Made by a program: the position numbers and the translations under genes. A DNA stretch of 64,000 bases from Pyropia haitanensis (Eukaryota > Rhodophyta > Bangiophyceae > Bangiales > Bangiaceae), in assembly GCA_008729055.1 (NCBI GenBank), contig SDUX01000005.1:1059620-1123619 (forward strand), given 5' to 3'. The notes below the pieces were generated by a model, which did no database searches, was not told the DNA's origin, and worked only from the letters and a program-made list of their open reading frames with translations. Position 1 is the first letter of the stretch. Each line of letters starts with the position of its first letter. This document shows positions 1 to 8,984 of the stretch, one piece after another.

Positions 1-190
1 AGCAACCAACTGCCGGCGCGGCGGGCCAGCCCGCGTGAGTGGGGCGGGCCAAGTGGGGGCAACAACCAGCGGCTGGTGCGGCCGCCGAGCCCGCGTTTGT
101 TGGGGGGGCCGAGCGGGGCCAAAAACTAAGTGCCGGCACGGCCGCCGAGCCCGCGTGGCGGCCGCGCTGCGGGGCCAAGCGACCACTTGC
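1..190. repeat. 60-bp tandem repeat, about 3 copies
   Basis: The core motif GAGCCCGCGT or AGCCCGCGT recurs at 28, 88 and 148, exactly 60 bp apart, with similar surroundings (CGGCCGCC before it, GGGGCC-rich sequence after it). Looser copies of the core are seen near 457 and 601. The repeat lies upstream of the Harbinger Myb-like gene and may be a subterminal repeat of that element; that role is inference. Confidence 0.7.
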
Positions 191-375
191 AGCAGCGGCC
201 GACGAACTTGCTGCAGCCGCCAGGCCCGCCGTTGGACGGGTATCCGGATCGCCCGCGAGCAAACGACACCGGGACAGTCTGTCACCTGAGCCCTCGCGGA
301 TGACCAGGGCCGCCGTTGGGCGGCGGCCAAGTCGGGCCGCTTGGCGGCACCGAGGAGCAGCAGCAGAGGCGGCCG

Positions 376-757
376 ATGGGCCCGCGCCGGCCGTCAGCTG
401 CCACGCTCGCGAACCCTCAGGCACGCGCGCGGGCGTGGGTGAACCAGCTGCCGCGGCCGCCGAGCCCGCGCGGGCCGGAGAGGCCGTCAGCCGGCGGCCG
501 CGACGGTGCGCCGACGCGATTGAGATTGCTGCTCGCCGGTGGCGGAGCGGGAGCCAACGGGAGCAACCACCAGCAGCAGCAGCGGCCGCCACGTCTGCCC
601 AGCCCGCCGAGCCCGCGGAGGAGGGGTGGCCGGGCACTTGGTGGCAGCGAGGGTGGCCCGACTGGGCAGGACGCCCCGCATGTGTCCGCTCCGGGCCCAC
701 TCGGCCATCTGCAGCCACTAGTTGGAGGCGGCCGAGCGGGAGCAAGGGAGGAAGCTC

Positions 758-800
<43 letters not shown>

Positions 801-1764
801 AGAAGAGCGGCAACCGAGCGCGAGTGGGCGGGCGGGGCCGCTCATTTGCGGCCCCCAGGCGAGGCCGAGTCCAACGAGCGGGCCCCAAGCCGTCCCTGTC
901 CGCAATCAGCTGTCGTCTTCAGGGACGGGCAGCGAGCCGCCGAGGTGTTCCCCGTCGCCTGCCGCAGCGAACGAGCCGCGGCGGGGCGAGGGGGGGTCTG
1001 CCACCCGCGCTGGGGGGGCATCAACCATCGTGCACCGACAGGGCGGCGCCCAGCGGTCACACGAGCGTGGGCCGAGCGACACCGGCCCACCACCGCGGCC
1101 ATCCTCGAGCAGCTGGCCGCGGCCCGCAACGGCGACGCGCCTACGTGAGAGCAGGCGCACCGACCCCCCGTCGTGTTATCCTCGTGCCGCCGCTCCATCT
1201 CGATCCGACGGACACGGGGCGGCGGCGGGAGCGGGACAGCATGCGGCGACATTGACGCCGACGCCGACGACACGACCATGTTCTCCTCCCCTTCCAACTG
1301 GGGTCGAGGGCAGACCCGCCGAAGCTCTCTCGGTGGGAGCCCCAGCGGCCGCTCCTCCGGCTACGCTAGCGACGGCAGCGGCGCCGCCAGCGCCGCCAGC
1401 AGTAGCACGGAGTACACCGTCCCCCCGCGTGGCCCGCCCTGAGGCCGCGCATCCCCCCACGGACGCAGCACCTATGGACGTGGACGGGGAGGGCGGCCCC
1501 CGCGTAGTGGAGGCCACGCTGACGGCGGGGCCGACGACGGCCTCACCGACGGGGACGGGGATCCCGCAGCAGAGGCCGCAGCAGCAGCCGCTGGCACGCG
1601 AACCAGGCCAGGGACCGGGCAACGCGGCCGGCGCGGAGGAGGCGGCTCGATGCGTAATCGAGGACGCGGCCGTGGAGGTGGCGAGGCGGGCGTTCGAGCT
1701 GGAGTGGGACCTCGCGTCCACACCAACGGGGTCCCCTACTCCGCCGTCGAGCGTGTACAGCTGA
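376..1764 (+). CDS. Uncharacterised Pro/Ser/Gly-rich ORF with polyglutamine, doubtful gene
   Basis: An open frame of about 460 codons from the ATG at 376; the frame is open back to about 316 but without an ATG. It encodes a low-complexity Pro, Ser, Gly and Arg-rich product with a run of 13 glutamines from the CAG repeat at 760-798. The C-terminal 40 residues are less simple (acidic and aliphatic, ending SSVYS). No domain is recognised. It overlaps the first 115 bp of the Myb-like gene in another frame, so it could be a 5' exon or leader of that transcript, or chance openness in GC-rich DNA. I favour chance or untranslated leader, without strong evidence. Confidence 0.25.
760..798 (+). repeat. 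(CAG)13 microsatellite
   Basis: Thirteen uninterrupted CAG units. They read as Gln in the frame of the 376-1764 ORF, and as Ser or Ala in the other + frames. Confidence 0.95.
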
Positions 1765-3638
1765 GCGCTGCGTGGCTGGACACGTCTGAGAACGCGGTGG
1801 TGGGAACGGACCAGAACAGCAAGGAGTTTTTTTCTGCCGTCACGGCCAACATCCAGGCGCGGACGGACCGCGTTGACGTGGAGCTGCCGATGGAGGGCGT
1901 CCCCGCGAGGGTGCTGCGGGAGCCCACAGGCGTCCAGAGATTCTTCAAGAAGCTGAACGAGAAGGTCATGCGCCTCGTGTGTGCGCGCGTGCACGTGGAG
2001 GGCCTCAACCTGACTGGCAACCCGTCGGAGGCCGACATGGAGCTGGCCATGATGGCTGTGTTTGAGAACCGGGATGAGTACGAGGCGATCAGGCTGGGCA
2101 AGTACGTTCCAAACCCCGCCCTCAAGACGGCGGAGGCGAGAGCGAAGTACTGGATGGACTGCTGGCGTGTGCTGAAGGTATCGGACAAGTACAGTGGCGC
2201 CGCTGCGATGCAGGCCATGGAGGCGCGCCGCCGCGGCCGCCGCGCTGCTGGCGCGGCGGGGGAGGCAGCGAGCACCGCGGCGTCTGTAGGCGATGGAGTC
2301 ACTGCGCGGGAGGCGGCCGCCGCCGACGGGGCCGCCACAGACGCGGCCGCGACCGATGGCGGTGCACCATCGGGGACGCGCGCGGACGGCCTGGCGGCTG
2401 GCAAGCGCCAGCGGCCGGCTACTTTTGCTGACCGGCCGCTGGGGACGCAGTCAACGCTGGCGGAGCTTTCGCGGGCTGCGCGCGATAAGGCATTCGCGGA
2501 CGAGGGCGCTGCAAACACCAAGGCGCTGAAGGTGCTGGCGGACGCGGCACGTGACCGTAACATCATTGCCACTTTATCGGCACCCGCTATTCGGGACGAG
2601 CCGCGCTTTCGGGACTTTCTCTGCATGCGGGCCGACGAGCTGATCGCGGCGCACTTGGCCGCGCGAGATGGTCTGGCCGCCCCGGGCGCGGCCGCCAACA
2701 ACGGTGGCGCCCATAGGACGAGGCCCGCTCCAGCGGGGCTTTCTGTGGATGTTGCTGTGCGGGAAGCGGGCGATGCAGAAGTAGAACGTGAGTTGAGCTC
2801 TGCGGGGGCGGCCGGGGCGGCCGCCGGTGCACGGGGGGCGGACAGCGAGGGGGGCGTGCGGGGAGGGGGGGTCGGGGGGGGGGCGGCCGCCCCAGCGGCC
2901 TTGACGATTGCTGCGGCCGCGGCTGCTGGGCAGGCCGCGGCCGCGTCTGTCGTCGGGGCCGCTGCGGGCTCAAGGCCTCCAGGTGGCCGCTCTTCAGCGG
3001 CCGCCGGGGCTGCGGCCGCCGCCAGCACGCCCCCTCTCACAGCCCCCTGTCCTGCTCTTCTCCCTTGGCCGGCACTCGACGGCGGCCATCCGCCGATGTC
3101 TCCGTCCTTACCTCCCGTGGACTTTGCGTGGCCGCCCGTCGCGCCGCGCCCACCCCCGCGACCTCGTCGGCCGGAACCGGTACCTGCACCGGCGGTGCTG
3201 TACGGGCAGGCTGAGCGGCCGAGAGCGGCGGTGGCCGCTGGGTCGGCGGCCACCGCCGACCCGCACGCTTTTCGTCGGTCCGCGATAACTGCCGAGGGGG
3301 CGGCGACGACGACGGCGCCCGACGTGTTAGCGTCTGCGGCCATGTCCGTCACGACGGCCGCGACGGGCGGCCGCTCGGCGGCCGCTTTGCTCTCTGTCGG
3401 CCGTCGGGCGCAGGTCACAAGGAGGCTGCAGTACGCCACGCAGCGCAGCTGTAAGGGTAAAGGGCCGAAGCGGGCGGCCCTCTATGTTTCTCCCTCGCCC
3501 TCCGTGTCTGCGTCCGAGGACCCTGACGCCGATGACGGAGTTGGGATTGTGCGTGACGAGGACGGTGAGTTTGAGGGCCTCATTGGTGACGTGAAGGAGC
3601 TAGAGGAGGAACAAGACGATGAGGACGTGTACCTGTGA
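1650..3638 (+). CDS. Harbinger-associated Myb/SANT-like DNA-binding protein
   Basis: The product has 662 residues from the ATG at 1650, following an Arg/Gly-rich N-terminus. Residues about 30-180 match the Myb/SANT-like protein carried by plant PIF/Harbinger transposons: the AWLDTSENAVVGTDQ motif at 41-55 (family pattern AWL-x-S-x-D-x-VVGTDQ), an aromatic-rich FF at 60-61 where the family has FW, a middle RFFKKLNEKV helix, and a closing CWRVLK at 171-176. In the family this protein binds element ends and helps transposase enter the nucleus and act; here that is inferred. Residues about 190-600 are Ala/Pro/Gly-rich and probably disordered. The last 45 residues are strongly acidic (EEEQDDEDVYL end), which is unusual in length and composition. 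The gene converges on the transposase gene, with 728 bp between the stop codons. Confidence 0.82.
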   Translation: MRNRGRGRGGGEAGVRAGVGPRVHTNGVPYSAVERVQLSAAWLDTSENAVVGTDQNSKEFFSAVTANIQARTDRVDVELPMEGVPARVLREPTGVQRFFKKLNEKVMRLVCARVHVEGLNLTGNPSEADMELAMMAVFENRDEYEAIRLGKYVPNPALKTAEARAKYWMDCWRVLKVSDKYSGAAAMQAMEARRRGRRAAGAAGEAASTAASVGDGVTAREAAAADGAATDAAATDGGAPSGTRADGLAAGKRQRPATFADRPLGTQSTLAELSRAARDKAFADEGAANTKALKVLADAARDRNIIATLSAPAIRDEPRFRDFLCMRADELIAAHLAARDGLAAPGAAANNGGAHRTRPAPAGLSVDVAVREAGDAEVERELSSAGAAGAAAGARGADSEGGVRGGGVGGGAAAPAALTIAAAAAAGQAAAASVVGAAAGSRPPGGRSSAAAGAAAAASTPPLTAPCPALLPWPALDGGHPPMSPSLPPVDFAWPPVAPRPPPRPRRPEPVPAPAVLYGQAERPRAAVAAGSAATADPHAFRRSAITAEGAATTTAPDVLASAAMSVTTAATGGRSAAALLSVGRRAQVTRRLQYATQRSCKGKGPKRAALYVSPSPSVSASEDPDADDGVGIVRDEDGEFEGLIGDVKELEEEQDDEDVYL

Positions 3639-4366
3639 TGGGTTTGTGGCTTTGCAATCATGGTTGCGTTTGTGTGCTTTTTTTTGCGTTCTGTTTATGT
3701 GTCTCTCGGGCGTTTTGTTCTCTTGGTTGTGTTCTTCTGTTGTTTTGACGGTGTTTCTGGTGGTCATTATGTGAGCATCACTGCGTGTCGGGCCTCGACA
3801 CTGTTCCATGCATGTCTCTCTGCGATAAACCTTTGCACAATACACATTATGTCTTCACTCTCTACTGAAACCTCTCTAGAAGGGAGTCCACGCGAGAATC
3901 CAACGCCCTGTGCGCGCCCTCCCTCCAACAGCGAGCGCAGCCGCGAAGAAACAATTCCGCTCGTCCCCTTGGGCCAGCGGCACACTCATCCGCCGCCCCG
4001 GCCCTACGGCAGGGGAGCGCCCGCCTGCCGCTAGTGGCCGTGAGGTGCCCCTGCGTGGCGGTATTGCGCGGCCGCCAGTCGCGCATGGGCGGCCGCTCTG
4101 GGCGGCCATAAGTCGCGCCTGGGCGGCCACATTGGGCGGCCGCCAGTGGGGCATATCGCACACAAAGCCGAGCGGCGGCCGGCTTTTGAGCGCACGTAAA
4201 GCGGCGGCGGCGGCCGCCGGACATGCCATCTGTGGCCGCAGATAAGCGTCTGCCTTCTGAGAACGAGCCAAGCAGGCCGCATGTGTTACAGCGTCATCGT
4301 CTTAAGGAAAAAAAAAAACCCGAAGGAAAAAAAAAACCGTTTTCTCCACGCGCTTTGCGCCCTACA
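3639..4366. other. Intergenic region between the convergent Harbinger genes
   Basis: The first 220 bp are T-rich and probably 3' untranslated sequence of the Myb-like gene. 4040-4220 holds spaced GGGCGGCC motifs (separate entry). At about 4300-4340 there are two A-rich tracts separated by CCCGAAGG, near the 3' end of the transposase gene. No gene is seen. Confidence 0.6.
4040..4220. repeat. Clustered GGGCGGCC motifs
   Basis: GGGCGGCC or GCGGCCGCC recurs at intervals of roughly 20 bp between 4070 and 4160 (following GCGCAT, CTCT, GCGCCT and ACATT), then in looser form to 4220. It sits between the two transposon genes. It could be a regulatory or protein-binding cluster; no function is shown. 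Confidence 0.5.
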
Positions 4367-6151
4367 CTACAGCTGCGGCATGACGGTGTGATGCCGATGA
4401 AGATACGGCGCTAGTGCGTGCCTCCTGTGCGCCCACACGTGCTCCATCAGGTCCTCCCGCAAACGCTCGTGCTCAACAGGGCTGCGCACGGCCGACCGCC
4501 GTTGAACGGCGGCGGAACGGCGGTACGCTCGATCTCGCCCGCCGCCGCGACCGCACCCAGCGCCAGCGGGGCATGCACAGCCACTTGGCCCGCTACGGCG
4601 CCCGGAAGCACCAGTGCGTGCTGCCCAACCGCCTCCCGCCGCACAACGACCGCCGGCCGCCGGGTCGTCACTCCCGGCGGCCGCGCCTCCCCCACCACCG
4701 GCACGCCCGCCACGGCGGCCGGCCGCCGGGTCGTCACTCCCGGCGGCCGCGCCTCCGCCACCACCGGCACGCCCGCCATGGCTGCCGACCGCCGGGTCGT
4801 CACTCCCGGCGGCCCCGTCTTCCTCGGCCGTCGCCGCCGCCGACGCCGCCGTCGCAGCTGCCGCAGCCGCGGCCGCCGCCGCCGCCGCCGTGGCCGCCGC
4901 CGCCGCCGCCGCTGCCACCACGGCGGCCGCCGCAGCGCCTGGGGCGCCATAAGTGTCGCCCATGCGGCGCCGGGAAAGGTACCCGTCCCGACGATTTACA
5001 ACGACCATGTTGTGCAGAATGGCGACGGCTTTGGCAGTGCGGATGATGCGGTCCATGCTGTGGAACTTGGCGGGGTGTTGCAGGATGTGAAAGCGCGCGG
5101 TCATGACGCCGTAGAGGCGCTCGACGTCCTTGCGCAGTGCCTCCTGCAGCCGGTTGTACGTGCGTTTCTTCGTGGTGTTGTTCGCGGCGCGCGAGAAAGG
5201 GCGGCAAAAAATGGGGAAATGAGGGTAGATGCCATCAGCCAAATAATACAACAAACGACGAGTGCGGCCGTTCAGTGTATACTCAAAAAGATCAGGCGGC
5301 CACACCCCGCTCATCACGTCCATCGATAGAGGCGACTGGCCCCACACGTTGATGTCATTGTGGCTCCCAGGCGCCCCCACAAAAAAATGCCAAATGTAGA
5401 GATCCTCATCGCAAACAGTTTCCATTACCACTGACCGCCGCTTTTTGTAGTTCTGGTATTGCCCTGCCAGCGCCTTCGGGCACATTCTCCACGCCCAGTG
5501 TGAGCAATCGATGCTCCCCATGCACCCCGGCATGCCCCGCTGCTCGTTGCGGTCGAGGATGTGGGCTAGCTCCTCGATGGTAGGCGGCCGCAGATAAAAT
5601 GCCTCGTAGTTGTCGACAATGTGGTCCACCAGCATCTGCGTGGCCACGGCGGTGGTTGACTTGGCCAAGCGCAAGTACTCGTCAGGCCGATCGGCGGCCT
5701 CGCCATACGCGAGCACTCGGAAAGCCGCCACCACCTTCTGCGGCCCGTGCATCTGCGCCCGCCCAGTTGCGTCAACGGACCTCTTCCAGTAAGGGAGGTT
5801 CTTGACGTCATTGTAGATGTCCATGAACACGTTGCGGGGCACGCGAAAGCGCGTCTCAAAGTCCTGCTCGCCATACACAGGAGGGTCGCCGTCCAGACCG
5901 AAGTAGTCCCGCTGGATAATGCGGAAGCCCTCGTCAAAACCGCGAGGCCGGTTGGCGCGGCGGCCTGGGACAGACCCGCTCCGACGACGGCGCCGCGCTA
6001 TAGCGCCCGACAGAGCGATGTAGTGCTGCTTCCGCCGTAGAGACAGCTGCGACGCCACGATGGCGGCGCGTGCCTCGTCGGCCGATCCGTCCGACACCTC
6101 CCACGCCTCCCGATCAACAGGGGGGACGTCCACAGGAAGTGGGGGGGCCAT
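4367..6151 (-). CDS. PIF/Harbinger DDE transposase (Plant_tran/ALP1-like)
   Basis: The product has 594 residues from the ATG at 6151. It matches the plant PIF/Harbinger transposase family (Plant_tran, DDE superfamily 4). An N-terminal helical region (about 80-200, including FRVPRNVFMDIYNDV) precedes the catalytic core. The likely catalytic triad is D215 in MGSIDCSHW, D266 in GSHNDINVW and E344 in RKDVERLYGV, all intact, with the family signatures YYLADGIYP (302-310) and AILHNMVV (377-384). The enzyme cuts and reinserts the element and usually generates a 3-bp TTA/TAA duplication. Residues from about 405 on form an Ala/Gly-rich extension, including 22-residue repeats (66-bp DNA repeat at 4650-4815), which the family usually lacks. 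The core looks intact and could be active; activity is inferred only from the conserved residues. Confidence 0.93.
   Translation of the reverse strand: MAPPLPVDVPPVDREAWEVSDGSADEARAAIVASQLSLRRKQHYIALSGAIARRRRRSGSVPGRRANRPRGFDEGFRIIQRDYFGLDGDPPVYGEQDFETRFRVPRNVFMDIYNDVKNLPYWKRSVDATGRAQMHGPQKVVAAFRVLAYGEAADRPDEYLRLAKSTTAVATQMLVDHIVDNYEAFYLRPPTIEELAHILDRNEQRGMPGCMGSIDCSHWAWRMCPKALAGQYQNYKKRRSVVMETVCDEDLYIWHFFVGAPGSHNDINVWGQSPLSMDVMSGVWPPDLFEYTLNGRTRRLLYYLADGIYPHFPIFCRPFSRAANNTTKKRTYNRLQEALRKDVERLYGVMTARFHILQHPAKFHSMDRIIRTAKAVAILHNMVVVNRRDGYLSRRRMGDTYGAPGAAAAAVVAAAAAAAATAAAAAAAAAAAATAASAAATAEEDGAAGSDDPAVGSHGGRAGGGGGAAAGSDDPAAGRRGGRAGGGGGAAAGSDDPAAGGRCAAGGGWAARTGASGRRSGPSGCACPAGAGCGRGGGRDRAYRRSAAVQRRSAVRSPVEHERLREDLMEHVWAHRRHALAPYLHRHHTVMPQL
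4650..4815. repeat. 66-bp tandem repeat in the transposase C-terminus
   Basis: GGGTCGTCACTCCCGGCGG begins at 4662, 4728 and 4794, a period of 66 bp (22 codons). The repeats keep the transposase frame and encode Gly/Ala-rich units containing DDPA. Confidence 0.85.
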
Positions 6152-6289
6152 AACGAGGCCCCCTGCAAGGAGCGAGATGGCGGCCGCCGCGGTGGTCGTT
6201 GCCGGTACTGATGGTGGCGGCCGCGACGGTCGCTGCCGGGGGTGACGACGCCGATGCGGAATGCGGAGGGCAGCACAGCACCGAGCACT

Positions 6290-6690
6290 GGGTCGGATCA
6301 GTCATGTCGGGGCCGCCGGCGGCCCCCCCCCCTCAAACACCGCGCCACTCACCCCCCCCCCAGAGGAGCACCCCACGCGGCACCGACCGTCGCGTCAAAT
6401 CAGCCGGTTCCAGGCCGCTGGCGTCCCCCCCCCCCTCAAACAGCACACCAGAAAGCGGCCCCTCCCGCAAGAATCCGGGCCAGCGGCTAGGGGGGTTGGT
6501 GCGGATCGGCCATCCCGGGGTCGTTGGCGCCCCCCTCCCCTCAAACAGCACACCGCGAGCGGCCGCCCCCGCAAGAATCCGGGCCTGCGGCAACAATGGC
6601 TGGTGCGGATCGGCCATCCCGGGGCCATCAGCGCCCCCCCCCCCCCAAAATCACATTCCACAACCGCCGCGCAGGGCCGCCGCCGCCCCT
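6290..6690. repeat. About 105-bp tandem repeat, roughly 4 copies
   Basis: A poly-C tract followed by TCAAACA-like sequence ends at about 6333, 6436, 6541 and 6647 (spacing 103, 105 and 106 bp). Adjacent copies share GCAAGAATCCGGGCC and GTGCGGATCGGCCATCCC. The block starts about 140 bp from the transposase start codon, so it may be subterminal sequence or promoter of the transposon. Confidence 0.85.
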
Positions 6691-7092
6691 CCATACCCCC
6701 TGGAAGACCAGCCGTCGGGCCGACGCGAAGCGACCGGCCCGAGGCTGCTGTTTGCGCCCCCGTCGCCCAATTGAGCGGCTGATTGGCCACGCCCGGCCGC
6801 CCCACAACCTCGCCCACTCCCCCTGGACGACATGAGCACAGCTGCGCACGGTACGTGTTGGCGGTCGTCGACACCAGGCTGCCAGACGTGTGACAGTCCC
6901 CAGCCAAAAGGATCCACGCGAGAGGGCGCCAGCAACTGTGCCGATCGGGCCGGCACAGTACCATCATACGCCCCCCCTGCAGTGCGCTTCAAAACGTAGA
7001 TACAACCGTCGAATCATGTCTCAAAGCTTTCAAACGTGCCGCGAAACATTCCAAGCGGGCCAGTTCTAGCCCAATATGGCGTCCCACAAGCC

Positions 7093-7144
7093 GAAACGAG
7101 ATGGTCTGGACCATCTCGGAAACGAGATGGTCTGGACCATCTCG
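7093..7144. repeat. Two 26-bp direct repeats, each with a near-perfect palindrome
   Basis: Two adjacent identical 26-bp units each contain GAGATGGTC, a TG centre and GACCATCTC, that is 9-bp inverted arms around 2 bp. The repeat ends with a further GAAACGA. Confidence 0.9.
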
Positions 7145-7696
7145 GAAACGAAGTAGGAGGGGAAGATCGTTTCCGACATGGTATACACCAACTCGCCCCC
7201 ATCTCTGTTGTGTACGTGGCACTCGAGAATTGAATCAACTACATCAACTCCATTTCCGTCTGAATCCGAATCGACGGCCCAAATCGGGCCTCTACCGGAG
7301 ACCCACGAGCCCGTGCTGCGCTCTCATTGGCCGACAAAGTTTTGAGAGGCACGTGGCGTCTGAAACGAAAAATTTCGAAAATATATGCGAGATGGTCGCG
7401 AGTTGGTGCGCCACCGTTGGAAACACCCTAACGGAGTACAGTCTGCCTTTCCGCCATGAACCTGGACCATTTGCGCTTTCTTGCATGCCACATTTCAGCA
7501 CAGCTGTTTTCGGACCACATTCTCGGATTTTCAGGGGGGGCTACTGCGTCCCGTAGTCATGCATAACGGAGGCTCAACACCGACTATCGTACCGCTACAC
7601 AGCCCCAAGCGCACTTTGCCCAGCGATGACATAATCTATCGCGCAGGGTGGCAGAATATACTGCCAATTCGAGTCGTGTGCCAATCGCAAACGTTA

Positions 7697-8981
7697 GAGC
7701 ACATGCAACAATGCCAGGATGGTCGCAAATACGTACACGTGGCTCTCATATTTGCTGGATGGGGTTCGAACGCTCAGCAGTCAATACAAACGGCCGCATG
7801 ACGCCCCAACGGCAGGCCATATATGACGAATCTGATTCATATATTTTTGGTAAGTACTCTGCATGTTCGGATCGCAGGATGGGGTTGGTCTCTCTTGCGC
7901 CCTAATTTGTGCGAGAATGGGAAGCGAGCGGGACCATCCCCATCCTGTTGGCGACCTGTGAAACGAAATCGGACCAATGGGGTGACTGAAACGTGGCTGT
8001 GGACGATCGCGGGGAGAGAAGGCCAATCGATGATGAAAAAGAGGGTGCAAGCAGATCGTCATTGTTGAAAATGTGCACCAAGCCCCTTCGATCGGTCCAT
8101 TTTTTGTGCCGCCGCACCACGAAAACGGCCAGCCACCAGATCGTTGCATGGTCCACTGCAGGGCGGGCTACGTCATGTAAGTCGGGAGATGCGCCCCGCC
8201 ACCAATCCAGCGGGTGAATGACGAGACCGCGGTTCACGCCAGTGTTTTCGGGGGTAGTCAGGTCCCATTGATCTGCCTGCCGGGAGGGGGGGGGGGGGAG
8301 GACAGTGCGGTTGGCGGCCCGCACGCCACTGTTTCCGAGGGTGGCGGGTCGCTCCCATCATGGATCTCCGCAACGACAGTGAGCCACACACTGCCACACA
8401 CGCCACAAGCGACTGACCTGCCTGCCGCGCCGGCAATCTGGAACGCGTCTACACAACAGGAATCCAATTAGATTCAACCTCTTTTCAAGAACCCCCGCCA
8501 CGGCTCCTCTGGGAGACCCATCGAATCCGCGAAGATGTCAATTTTGTGAGTTTGCTGTCCAATCCCGCGCGTTCGGCCCACTCGGGTGCCCCGTGTCACG
8601 ACTTTCGAATCGTGTCAGAAACGATCGACGGCATGATCGCTATTTCAGTCTCTTCGGAGCCCTGTTGAGCGCCAGATCGAGTCGAGATCCGCGAGCGATC
8701 GATGGAGATATCGATCGTCACGTCGGTCGTCGGCTCGCATGCCAGCTGCTTCTCTGATCCCGATTTGAAGCTACATTCGAGGAATGGGGTTGGGTCTTTG
8801 TTCTCCCACCGGCGTGAACCCATCCTTCCGCCTTTTCGGCTAGTCTGCGCCCCGTTCCATACAAGTCCTGCAAGACCGGTTAGGGCACGCCCCAACAGAA
8901 ATGGGCATCCAACCAGAAGCGCGCACGTGTTCGCTGAAATGAATTATTTGACCGTTGGTCCCGACGTTGCTGGATATGCTC
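7697..8981 (+). mobile_element. Tourist-like (PIF/Harbinger) MITE, copy A, with extra internal sequence
   Basis: The element begins GAGCACATGCAACAATG and ends with the inverted counterpart CAACGTCGG...ATGCTC (the bottom strand reads GAGCATATCCAGCAACG). It is flanked on both sides by TTA (7694-7696 and 8982-8984), the signature target duplication of PIF/Harbinger. It has no coding capacity for a transposase. Its outer parts (7697-8013 and 8732-8981) are the reverse complement of copy B at 10491-11054, while 8014-8731 is absent from copy B. The family assignment rests on the TTA duplication and terminal repeats. Confidence 0.85.
8014..8731. other. 718-bp segment present only in MITE copy A
   Basis: Copy B runs directly from the equivalent of 8013 to the equivalent of 8732, so this segment is either an insertion in A or an internal deletion in B. 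No terminal repeats or flanking duplication are evident at its edges, and no gene is recognised. It includes a G-run at about 8286-8299. Confidence 0.75.
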
Positions 8982-8984
8982 TTA

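Larger units (their letters stand above)
1..6690. mobile_element. PIF/Harbinger DNA transposon (two-gene, ends not resolved)
   Basis: PIF/Harbinger elements characteristically carry two genes, a DDE transposase and a Myb/SANT-like DNA-binding protein; both are present here as convergent neighbours (1650-3638 + and 4367-6151 -). Short tandem repeats lie outside each gene (60-bp units at 1-190, roughly 105-bp units at 6290-6690), as subterminal repeats would. I could not find terminal inverted repeats or a TTA/TAA duplication delimiting the element, and its left end may lie outside the window. The coordinates are therefore an outer guess; only 1650-6151 is firm. Confidence 0.7.
6152..7692. other. 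Intergenic region right of the transposase gene
   Basis: This stretch contains the roughly 105-bp tandem repeats (6290-6690) and the 26-bp palindromic repeat (7093-7144). From about 7000 the base composition becomes clearly less GC-rich than in flanking DNA. No convincing gene is seen; the open frames over 6199-6967 follow the tandem repeat and have no domain. Confidence 0.6.

Noticed and set aside
6199..6967. Overlapping Pro-rich frames right of the transposase
   Set aside because: They are translations of the roughly 105-bp tandem repeat in several frames.
7760..7780. GGTTCGAAC resembling a tRNA B box (also at 10978 on the other strand)
   Set aside because: There is no A box, cloverleaf or acceptor stem around it; it is part of the MITE sequence.
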